From: Eledone cirrhosa
Lineage: Eukaryota > Mollusca > Cephalopoda > Octopoda > Eledonidae
Length of the DNA: 64,000 bases
NCBI GenBank assembly: GCA_964016885.1
Contig: OZ024742.1
Coordinates: forward strand, 6,384,658 to 6,448,657
Direction: 5' to 3'
A model generated the notes under the pieces. It was not told where the DNA came from, made no database searches, and worked only from the letters and a program-made list of their open reading frames with translations. Below, in pieces: positions 53,274 to 64,000 of this stretch. Positions within the stretch are counted from its first letter, which is position 1; each line of letters begins with the position of its first letter. The position numbers were made by a program, and so were the translations under genes.

Positions 53274-53283
53274 ACGTATTTAC
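53189..53283. repeat. Palindromic AT-rich repeat
   Basis: Two (TA)n tracts flank 'aaatacgtgtttgtg' and end in 'aaacacgtatttacg'. 'taaatacgtgttt' and 'aaacacgtattta' are exact inverted copies, so the region can fold into one long AT-rich hairpin. Confidence 0.8.
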
Positions 53284-53565
53284 GTTAGCCAAGAGGAATT
53301 TCTTTTACCCGTCTTCTCGTCTTCCGCGTATGGAACACGAAATCGTGCTGATACATCGGTGAATAAGACAGTTTCTCTATACGGAGATGGCGAATATGTC
53401 TTATGAAACAATACTTAAGAAACCACTGGCAGAAAGCAAGAATTTAACATCAAAGGTTTAGCCAAGACAGTGCTACTTTCGTGTAGTTAACCGGAAATAC
53501 GTAAATGTTGATATGTAGAATAACTGTCAGATCTAAGCCATCTCCGCCATCTTTCTTCTCCCCTC
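53284..53565. other. Spacer without recognisable feature
   Basis: Moderately AT-rich sequence. I see no gene, SINE or ribozyme core in it. Confidence 0.45.
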
Positions 53566-53753
<188 letters not shown>

Positions 53754-54019
53754 GAAACTTTGTGTGTTTACAGGTGTGTTGTGTGTATATAAGTGAGTGT
53801 ATGTATGTGTTTATGGATGTGTATGTATGTACGTCTTTATGGATGTGTATGTATGTATGTATGTACGTATGCGCTTGTATACATACGTGTGTGTGTGTGT
53901 AGAATATATGGTAGAATAAACAGCTGTATTTTATACAAATAGATGAATATTATCTACTTATTTATATGTCCCTCTCTCTAATTATCTCTCTCACTATCTG
54001 TCTATCTCTCTATCAAGTT

Positions 54020-54036
54020 AATATATATATATATAT

Positions 54037-54097
<61 letters not shown>
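54020..54097. repeat. (TA)n microsatellite
   Basis: About 75 bp of (TA)n with one 'catacata' interruption. Confidence 0.95.
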
Positions 54098-54100
<3 letters not shown>

Positions 54101-55464
54101 TATATATATCCGTTTCGCTATCTCTGTATATCTATACTTAAGTGAACAACATGTTAAATTGTGTAAACAAGTCTAGTATAATAGGATATTTTGAAAGTTG
54201 TGCACATAACAATACGCTGACGAAAGTTTTGCTTCTGCAAACCCTGACATAAGCGAGCTCTTTCATGAAGATAGACTTTAATAGACTAAACACTACATTG
54301 TCAGTTCTGTTGTATCCCACTAGAAGACTCGCATTAACGTGCCACTGCGTTCCTTAGACAGCAGCCCTTCTGTGGAAGGAACTTCGTGAAGTAAGGTGGC
54401 TGTTACAGCAGGTGTTGCTGGCCATTCTCTGTGACAATGACTTTGTCCTCTGGGAGCAGCTGAAACCCCACTCAGTATTAGCTGTAGGGTCTATCCTTCC
54501 CCCTCTCTTTTTCTCCCGTTCTTTAATTATTTTATTTTTATTCGTTGCCTCACCTTTTTCCTTTTGTTTCCTTATTACCATGTATGTTATACAGTTTCTA
54601 TCACATTTTCCAAACCTTATTTCACTCAATGTGAAATTTACTTTATGAGAACTTTTCGTATACCACAAATTGTTAGATATCGACTAGAGGTAAGACTGTA
54701 ACGAAGGGTATTAGTGATTGGTAACGAAAGTATTAGTAGTGGTTGTTAGATGAAATAACAAGAATGGCTGATTTACTTTATATATATAAAGGTTTACTTC
54801 ACTTCAGTCAAAAAGAACAATAAACAAGTTACCACGAGTTGCGAAGGTTGACAATGTTATTCTGTTGTTGGTTCATGAGGCTGGTGTAGTCTGAGACCAA
54901 GAGAGAGAGAGAGAGTAATGGTCTGTGGTTGACTGTAGCCCTCAGCGGCCTGTAGTAGATGGTGAATCTTTACATAGCTTGTCTATAGAGTATGGTGCCG
55001 ATCTCTCTGTGTAAAACGTGGGAAAATACAGGCTGTATATACCTGTCGCTTTCTGTCTCCTACCTCCAGGGATCGCCCACGCATGAACCTGTCCACGCCG
55101 AAAAGGATGGTGACCTAGAATTTGACTTCTAGGTGTCACCCAAGGTTCAAGGAGTGGACAGATTTCGCTACAAGACCACCTTATAGTTTGCTAATCTTGC
55201 AGACAAAACAGCGTGGAAACTGGTCATGGTATACGGCTGTAATAAATGTTCTTTCGGGGAGATCATAGGCCTGTGTGATAAGGTTGTATCACATTTTGAG
55301 GTTTTCAATTCATTTAAGAAAGGTAAGACACAACAGCTTTAGTGACATTAACACTTTCGCTCTCATGGTGAATCTCACACGAAAGACGATGTTTAAATGT
55401 TAAATGCTACACCCTTCACGGCAACTAAAATTGTTGAACGCTCCACCCAATGTTAGTGTGAGGG
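54098..55464. other. Unclassified region before the 57-bp satellite
   Basis: Mixed-composition sequence with no open frame I can support. It has a (GA)n run at about 54,901-54,916 and an imperfect hairpin at about 55,109-55,141 ('ggtgacctagaa' against 'ttctaggtgtcacc'). The part at about 54,800-55,200 is more GC-rich and could be a decayed mobile-element segment such as a solo LTR, but I found no diagnostic ends. Confidence 0.4.
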
Positions 55465-58400
55465 AAGACATTCAACCTGTGATATTTAACATAGTTCCTT
55501 GTTCTAGGAGTTAGAGGGTTAACAAAGGCCGTTTAGTGATCTTTAACGTAGTTTCTTACCCTAAGAGTTAGAGGGTTAACCAGAGCAATTTAGTGATCTA
55601 TAACATGATTTCTTACCCTAGTAGTTAGAGGGTTAACCAGAGCAGTTTAGTGATCTATAACATGGTTTCTTAGCCTAGTAGTTAGAGGGTTAACTACAGC
55701 AGTTTAGTGATCTATAACATAGTTTCTTACCCTAGTAGTTAGAGGGCTAACCAGAGCAGTTTAGTGATCTATAACATAGTTTCTTACCCTAGTAGTTAGA
55801 GAGTTAACCAGAGCAGTTTAGTGATCTATGACATAGTTTCTTACCCTAGTAGTTAGAGGGTTAACCAGAGCAGTTTAGTGATCTATAACATGGTTTCTTA
55901 CCCTAGTAGTTAGAGGGTTAACCAAAGCAGTTTAGTGATCTATAACATAGTTCCTTACCCTAGTAGTTAGAGGGTTAACCAGAGCAGTTTAGTGATCTAT
56001 AACATAGTTTCTTACCCTAGTTGTTAGAGGGTTAACCAGAGCAGTTTAGTGATATATAACATAGTTCCTTACCCGAGTAGTTACAGGGTTAACCAGAGCA
56101 GTTTAGTGATCTATAACATAGTTCCTTACCCTAGTAGTTAGAGGGTTAACCAAAGCAGTTTAGTGATCTATAACATGGTTTCTTACCCTAGTAGTTAGAG
56201 GGTTAACCAGAGCAGTTTAGTGATCTATAACATAGTTTCTTAGCCTAGTAATTAGAGGGTTAACCAGAGCAGTTTAGTGATCTATAACATAGTTTCTTAG
56301 CCTAGAAGTTAGAGGGTTAACCAGAGCAGTTTAGTGATCCACAACATAGTTCCTTATCCTAGTAGTTAGAGGGTTAACCAGAGCAGTTTAGTGATCCACA
56401 ACATAGTTCTTTACCCTAGTAGTTAGAGGGTTCACCAGAGCAGTTTAGTGATATATGACATAGTTCCTTACCCTAGTAGTTAGAAAGTTAACCACAGCAG
56501 TTTAGTGATATATAATATAGTTTCTTACCCTAGTAGTTAGAGGGTTAAGCAGAGCAGTTTAGAGATCTATAACATAGTTTCTTACCCTAGTAGTTAGAGG
56601 GTTAACCAGGGCAGTTTAGTGATCTATAACATAGTTCCTTAACCTAGTAGTTAGAGGGTTACCTAGAGCAGTTTAGTGATCTATAACATAGTTCCTGACC
56701 CTAGAAGTTAGTGGGTTAACCAGAGCAGTTTAGTGATATATAACATAGTTTCTTACCCTAGTAGTTAGAGGGTTAACCAGAGCAGTTTAGTGATCTATAA
56801 CATAGTTTCTTACCCTAGTAGTTAGAGGGTTAACTAGAGCAGTTTAGTGATCTATAACATTGTTTCTTACCCTAGTAGTTAGATGGTTAACCAGAGCAGT
56901 TTAGTGATCTATAACATAGTTTCTTAGCCTAGTAGTTAGAGGGTTAACCTGAGCAGTTCAGTGATCTATAACATAGTTTCTTAGCCTAGTAGTTAGAGGG
57001 TTAACCAGAGCAGTTTAGTGATCTATAACATATATCTTTACCCTAGTAGTTAGAGGGTTAACCAGAGCAGTTTAGTGATGTATAACATATTTCTTTACCC
57101 TAGTAGTTAGAGGGTTAACCAGAGCAGTTTAGTGATCTATAACATAGTTCCTTAACATAGTAGTTAGAGGGTTAACCAGAGCAGTTTAGTGATATATAAC
57201 ATAGTTCCGTACCCTAGAAGTTATAGGGTTAACCAAAGCAGTCTAGTGATCTATAACAAAGTTTCTTACCCTAGTAGTTAGAGGGTTAACCAGAGCAGTT
57301 TAGTGATCTATAACATGGTTTCTTACCCTAGTAGTTAGAGGGTTAACCAGAGCAGTTTAGTGATGTATAACATAGTTCCTTAGCCTAGTAGTTAGAGGGT
57401 TAATCAAAGCAGTTTAGTGATTTATAACATGGTTTCTTACCTAGGAGTTAGAGGGTTAACCAGAGCAGTTTAATGATCTATAACATAGTTCCTTTCCCTA
57501 CTAGTTAGAGGGTTAATCAAAGCAGTTCAGTGATTTATAACATGGTTTCTTACCCTAGTAGTTAGAGGGTTAAACAGAGCAGTTTAGTGATATACAACAT
57601 AGTTCCTTACCCTAGTAGATAGAGGGTTAAGCAGAGCAGTTTAGTGATATATAACATAGTTCCTTACCCTAGTAGTTAGAGGGTTAACCAGTACAGTTTA
57701 GTGATCTATAACATAGTTTCTTAGCCTAGTAGTTAGAGGTTTAACCAGAGCAGTTTAGTGATCCACAACATAGTTCCTTTTCCTAGTAGTTAGAGGGTTA
57801 ACCAGAGCAGTTTAGTGATCTATGACGTAGTTTCTTACCCTAGTAGTTAGAGGGTTAACCAGAGCAGTTTAGTGATCTATGACATAGTTACTTACCCTAG
57901 TAGTTAGAGGGTTAACCAGAGCAGTTTAGTGATCTATAACATAGTTTCTTACCCTAGTAGTTAGAGGGTTAACCAGAGCAGTTTAGTGATATATAACATA
58001 GTTCCTTACCCGAGTAGTTACAGGGTTAACCAGAGCAGTTTAGTGATCTATAACATAGTTCCTTACCCTAGTAGTTAGAGGGTTAACCAAAGCAGTTTAG
58101 TGATCTATAACATGGTTTCTTACCCTAGTAGTTAGAGGGTTAACCAGAGCAGTTTAGTGATCTATAACATAGTTTCTTAGCCTAGTAATTAGAGGGTTAA
58201 CCAGAGCAGTTTAGTGATCTATAACATAGTTTCTTAGCCTAGAAGTTAGAGGGTTAACCAGAGCAGTTTAGTGATCCACAACATAGTTCCTTATCCTAGT
58301 AGTTAGAGGGTTAACCAGAGCAGTTTAGTGATCCACAACATAGTTCTTTACCCTAGTAGTTAGAGGGTTCACCAGAGCAGTTTAGTGATATATGACATAG

Positions 58401-61400
58401 TTCCTTACCCTAGTAGTTAAAAAGTTAACCACAGCAGTTTAGTGATATATAATATAGTTTCTTACCCTAGTAGTTAGAGGGTTAAGCAGAGCAGTTTAGA
58501 GATCTATAACATAGTTTCTTACCCTAGTAGTTAGAGGGTTAACCAGGGCAGTTTAGTGATCTATAACATAGTTCCTTAACCTAGTAGTTAGAGGGTTACC
58601 TAGAGCAGTTTAGTGATCTATAACATAGTTCCTGACCCTAGAAGTTAGTGGGTTAACCAGAGCAGTTTAGTGATATATAACATAGTTTCTTACCCTAGTA
58701 GTTAGAGGGTTAACCAGAGCAGTTTAGTGATCTATAACATAGTTTCTTACCCTAGTAGTTAGAGGGTTAACTAGAGCAGTTTAGTGATCTATAACATTGT
58801 TTCTTACCCTAGTAGTTAGATGGTTAACCAGAGCAGTTTAGTGATCTATAACATAGTTTCTTAGCCTAGTAGTTAGAGGGTTAACCTGAGCAGTTCAGTG
58901 ATCTATAACATAGTTTCTTAGCCTAGTAGTTAGAGGGTTAACCAGAGCAGTTTAGTGATCTATAACATATATCTTTACCCTAGTAGTTAGAGGGTTAACC
59001 AGAGCAGTTTAGTGATGTATAACATATTTCTTTACCCTAGTAGTTAGAGGGTTAACCAGAGCAGTTTAGTGATCTATAACATAGTTCCTTAACATAGTAG
59101 TTAGAGGGTTAACCAGAGCAGTTTAGTGATATATAACATAGTTCCGTACCCTAGAAGTTAGAGGGTTAACCAAAGCAGTCTAGTGATCTATAACAAAGTT
59201 TCTTAGCCTAGTAGTTCGAGGGTTAACCAGAGCAGTTTAGTGATCTATAACATGGTTTCTTACCCTAGTAGTTAGAGGGTTAACCAGAGCAGTTTAGTGA
59301 TGTATAACATAGTTCCTTAGCCTAGTAGTTAGAGGGTTAATCAAAGCAGTTTAGTGATTTATAACATGGTTTCTTACCTAGGAGTTAGAGGGTTAACCAG
59401 AGCAGTTTAATGATCTATAACATAGTTCCTTTCCCTACTAGTTAGAGGGTTAATCAAAGCAGTTCAGTGATTTATAACATGGTTTCTTACCCTAGTAGTT
59501 AGAGGGTTAAACAGAGCAGTTTAGTGATATACAACATAGTTCCTTACCCTAGTAGATAGAGGGTTAAGCAGAGCAGTTTAGTGATATATAACATAGTTCC
59601 TTACCCTAGTAGTTAGAGGGTTAACCAGTACAGTTTAGTGATCTATAACATAGTTTCTTAGCCTAGTAGTTAGAGGTTTAACCAGAGCAGTTTAGTGATC
59701 CACAACATAGTTCCTTTTCCTAGTAGTTAGAGGGTTAACCAGAGCAGTTTAGTGATCTATGACATAGTTTCTTACCCTAGTAGTTAGAGGGTTAACCAGA
59801 GCAGTTTAGTGATCTATGACATAGTTACTTACCCTAGTAGTTAGAGGGTTAACCAGAGCAGTTTAGTGATCTATAACATAGTTTCTTACCCTAGTAGTTA
59901 GAGGGTTAACCAGAGCAGTTTAGTGATCTATAACATGGTTTCTTAACAAAGTAGTTAGAGGGTTAACCAGAGCAGTTTAGTGATCTATAACATAGTTTCT
60001 TACCCTAGTAGTTAGAGGGTTAACCAGAGCAGTTTAGTGATCTATAACATAGTTTCTTACCCTAGTAGTTAGAGGGTTAACCAGAGCAGTTTAGTGATCT
60101 ATGACATAGTTTCTTACCCTAGTAGTTAGAGGCTTAACCAGAGCAGTTTAGTGATCTATGACATAGTTTCTTAGCCTAGTAATTAGAGGGTTAACCAGAG
60201 CAGTTTAGTGATCTATAACATAGTTTCTTAGCCTAGAAGTTAGAGGGTTAAGCAGAGCAGTTTAGTGATCCACAACATAGTTCCTTATCCTAGTAGTTAG
60301 AGGGTTAACCAGAGCAGTTTAGTGATCCACAACATAGTTCTTTACCCTAGTAGTTAGAGGGTTCACCAGAGCAGTTTAGTGATATATGACATAGTTCCTT
60401 ACCCTAGTAGTTAGAGAGTTAACCACAGCCGTTTAGTGATATATAACATAGTTTCTTACCCTAGTAGTTAGAGGGTTAACCAGAGCAGTTTAGTGATCTA
60501 TAACATAGTTCCTTACCCTAGTAGTTAGAGGGTTACCTAGAGCAGTTTAGTGATCTATAACATAGTTCCTGACCCTAGAAGTTAGTGGGTTAACCAGAGC
60601 AGTTTAGTGATATATAACATAGTTTCTTACCCTAGTAGTTAGAGGGTTAACCAGAGCAGTTTAGTGATCTATAACATAGTTTCTTACCCTAGTAGTTAGA
60701 GGGTTAAGCAGAGCAGTTTAGTGATATGTAACATAGTTTCTTAGACTTGTAGTTAGAGGGTTAACCAGAGCAGTTTAGTCATATATAACATAGTTCCTTA
60801 CCCTAGTAGTTAGAGGGTTAACCAGAGCAGTTTAGTGATATATAACATAGTGCCTTACCCTAGAAGTTAGAGGGTTCACCAGAGCAGTCTAGTGATCTAT
60901 GACATAGTTTCTTAGCCTAGAAGTTAGAGGGTTAACCAGAGCAGTTTAGTGATCCACAACATAGTTCCTTATCCTAGTAGTTAGAGGGTTAACCAGAGCA
61001 GTTTAGTGATCCACAACATAGTTCTTTACCCTAGTAGTTAGAGGGTTCACCAGAGCAGTTTAGTGATATATGACATAGTTCCTTACCCTAGTAGTTAGAA
61101 AGTTAACCACAGCAGTTTAGTGATATATAACATAGTTTCTTACCCTAGTAGTTAGAGGGTTAAGCAGAGCAGTTTAGAGATCTATAACATAGTTTCTTAC
61201 CCTAGTAGTTAGAGGGTTAACCAGGGCAGTTTAGTGATCTATAACATAGTTCCTTAACCTAGTAGTTAGAGGGTTACCTAGAGCAGTTTAGTGATCTATA
61301 ACATAGTTCCTGACCCTAGAAGTTAGTGGGTTAACCAGAGCAGTTTAGTGATATATAACATAGTTTCTTACCCTAGTAGTTAGAGGGTTAACCAGAGCAG

Positions 61401-64000
61401 TTTAGTGATCTATAACATAGTTTCTTACCCTAGTAGTTAGAGGGTTAACTAGAGCAGTTTAGTGATCTATAACATTGTTTCTTACCCTAGTAGTTAGATG
61501 GTTAACCAGAGCAGTTTAGTGATCTATAACATAGTTTCTTAGCCTAGTAGTTAGAGGGTTAACCTGAGCAGTTCAGTGATCTATAACATAGTTTCTTAGC
61601 CTAGTAGTTAGAGGGTTAACCAGAGCAGTTTAGTGATCTATAACATATATCTTTACCCTAGTAGTTAGAGGGTTAACCAGAGCAGTTTAGTGATGTATAA
61701 CATATTTCTTTAACCTAGTAGTTAGAGGGTTAACCAGAGCAGTTTAATGATCTATAACATATTTCTTTACCCTATTAGTTAGAGGGTTAACCAGAGCAGT
61801 TTAGTGATCTATAACATAGTTCCTTAACATAGTAGTTAGAGGGTTAACTAGAGCAGTTTAGTGATCTATAACATAGTTCCTTAACCTAGTAGTTAGAGGG
61901 TTAACCAGAGCAGTTTAGTGATCTATAACATAGTTCCTTACCCTAGTAATTAGAGGGTTAACCAGAGCAGTTTAGTGATCTATAACATGGTTTCTTACCC
62001 TAGTAGGTAGAGGGTTAACCAGAGCTGTTTAGTGATCTATAACATGGTTTCTTACCCTAGTAGGTAGAGGGTTAACCAGAGCATTTTAGTGATCTATAAC
62101 ATACTTCCTTACCCTAGTAGTTAGAGGGTTACCCCGTGGAGTTTAGTGATCTATAACATAGTTTCTTACCCTAGTAGTTAGAGGGTTAAGCAGTGCAGTT
62201 TAGTGATATGTAACATAGTTTCTTAGACTTGTAGTTAGAGGGTTAACCAGAGCAGTTTAGTCATATATAACATAGTTCCTTACCCTAGTAGTTAGAGGGT
62301 TAACCAGAGCAGTTTAGTGATATATAACATAGTTCCGTACCCTAGAAGTTAGAGGGTTAACCAAAGCAGTCTAGTGATCTATAACAAAGTTTCTTAGCCT
62401 AGTAGTTCGAGGGTTAACCAGAGCAGTTTAGTGATCTATAACATGGTTTCTTACCCTAGTAGTTAGAGGGTTAACCAGAGCAGTTTAGTGATGTATAACA
62501 TAGTTCCTTAGCCTAGTAGTTAGAGGGTTAATCAAAGCAGTTTAGTGATTTATAACATGGTTTCTTACCTAGGAGTTAGAGGGTTAACCAGAGCAGTTTA
62601 ATGATCTATAACATAGTTCCTTTCCCTACTAGTTAGAGGGTTAATCAAAGCAGTTCAGTGATTTATAACATGGTTTCTTACCCTAGTAGTTAGAGGGTTA
62701 AACAGAGCAGTTTAGTTATATATAACATAGTTCCTTACCCTAGTAGATAGAGGGTTAAGCAGAGCAGTTTAGTGATATATAACATAGTTCCTTACCCTAG
62801 TAGTTAGAGGGTTAACCAGTACAGTTTAGTGATCTATAACATAGTTTCTTAGCCTAGTAGTTAGAGGTTTAACCAGAGCAGTTTAGTGATCCACAACATA
62901 GTTCCTTTTCCTAGTAGTTAGAGGGTTAACCAGAGCAGTTTAGTGATCTATGACATAGTTTCTTACCCTAGTAGTTAGAGGGTTAACCAGAGCAGTTTAG
63001 TGATCTATGACATAGTTACTTACCCTAGTAGTTAGAGGGTTAACCAGAGCAGTTTAGTGATCTATAACATAGTTTCTTACCCTAGTAGTTAGAGGGTTAA
63101 CCAGAGCAGTTTAGTGATCTATAACATGGTTTCTTAACAAAGTAGTTAGAGGGTTAACCAGAGCAGTTTAGTGATCTATAACATAGTTTCTTACCCTAGT
63201 AGTTAGAGGGTTAACCAGAGCAGTTTAGTGATCTATAACATAGTTTCTTACCCTAGTAGTTAGAGGGTTAACCAGAGCAGTTTAGTGATCTATGACATAG
63301 TTTCTTACCCTAGTAGTTAGAGGCTTAACCAGAGCAGTTTAGTGATCTATAACATAGTTTCTTAGCCTAGTAATTAGAGGGTTAACCAGAGCAGTTTAGT
63401 GATCTATAACATAGTTTCTTAGCCTAGAAGTTAGAGGGTTAACCAGAGCAGTTTAGTGATCCACAACATAGTTCCTTATCCTAGTAGTTAGAGGGTTAAC
63501 CAGAGCAGTTTAGTGATCCACAACATAGTTCTTTACCCTAGTAGTTAGAGGGTTCAGCAGAGCAGTTTAGTGATATATGACATAGTTCCTTACCCTAGTA
63601 GTTAGAGAGTTAACCACAGCCGTTTAGTGATATATAACATAGTTTCTTACCCTAGTAGTTAGAGGGTTAACCAGAGCAGTTTAGTGATCTATAACATAGT
63701 TCCTTAACCTAGTAGTTAGAGGGTTACCTAGAGCAGTTTAGTGATCTATAACATAGTTCCTGACCCTAGAAGTTAGTGGGTTAACCAGAGCAGTTTAGTG
63801 ATATATAACATAGTTTCTTACCCTAGTAGTTAGAGGGTTAACCAGAGCAGTTTAGTGATCTATAACATAGTTTCTTACCCTAGTAGTTAGAGGGTTAAGC
63901 AGAGCAGTTTAGTGATATGTAACATAGTTTCTTAGACTTGTAGTTAGAGGGTTAACCAGAGCAGTTTAGTCATATATAACATAGTTCCTTACCCTAGTAG
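55465..64000. repeat. 57-bp minisatellite with higher-order structure
   Basis: About 150 tandem copies of a 57-bp unit built from 'ttagagggttaaccagagca', 'gtttagtgatctataacat' and 'agtttcttaccctagtag'. Degenerate units begin near 55,465, and the array runs past the window end. Rare variants recur at fixed distances. 'cctgaccctagaagtt' occurs at 56,694, 58,631 and 60,568 (1,937 bp apart each time), then at 61,309 and 63,759. 'ttccttttcctagtag' occurs at 57,774, 59,711 and 62,902. The array therefore grew by duplicating blocks of about 34 and 56 units. No open frame of note and no gene. Confidence 0.97.

Noticed and set aside
54354..54668. 104-codon minus-strand frame
   Set aside because: Lys/Arg/Ser-rich composition, no recognisable domain and an overlapping frame on the other strand. 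Not enough support for a gene.
55465..64000. Telomere-like 'ttagagggttaacc' in the 57-bp unit
   Set aside because: The motif is not a TTAGGG tandem and occurs once per 57-bp unit. It does not indicate a telomere.

Overview
This is a gene-poor, repeat-dominated animal nuclear window. Several tRNA-derived SINE copies (polymerase III A and B boxes, then a body with a 'tactttattttatcgacc' core and an 'aacaattatt' tail) look like the SINE family I know as very abundant in octopus and other coleoid cephalopods. With the long (TA)n/(CA)n/(GA)n tracts and invertebrate-type LINE and hAT relics, this suggests an Octopus-like genome. That attribution is from memory, not from a search. I see no intact host protein-coding gene.

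Layout. (1) 1-26,385: one uninterrupted minisatellite with a 40-bp unit (frequent 38-bp variants), arranged as a mosaic of kilobase-scale duplicated blocks. (2) 26,386-33,720: AT-rich sequence holding a 31-32-bp tandem repeat, a decayed hAT/ZBED-type transposase on the minus strand, the 3' end of a dead LINE, a hammerhead ribozyme at about 30.8 kb, a 1.4-kb palindrome with a hammerhead ribozyme near each outer end, and an inverted SINE cluster. (3) About 33,725-44,615: an 11-kb decanucleotide satellite whose minus strand has almost no stop codons in any frame, which gives a spurious 3,748-residue reading frame. (4) 44,616-45,427: flank with a perfect hairpin and a SINE. (5) About 45,428-51,293: a nearly full-length but dead Tx1-like (L1 superfamily) LINE on the minus strand with recognisable ORF1 (zinc knuckle) and ORF2 (endonuclease, reverse transcriptase with YADD, C-terminal zinc finger). 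(6) 51,298-55,465: a truncated SINE, a GA-rich minisatellite, (TA)n tracts and a second palindrome (52,283-53,131) with hammerhead-like motifs in both arms. (7) About 55,465-64,000 (runs off the end): a 57-bp minisatellite with higher-order periods of 1,937 and 3,191 bp.

The three large satellites make up about 72% of the window. The most interesting signal is a set of hammerhead ribozyme cores at three loci, each lying 5' of a (TA)n tract or an element end. Two of the loci are inverted pairs with the same architecture. They look like termini of Penelope-like elements or retrozymes that inserted or were copied as inverted dimers.
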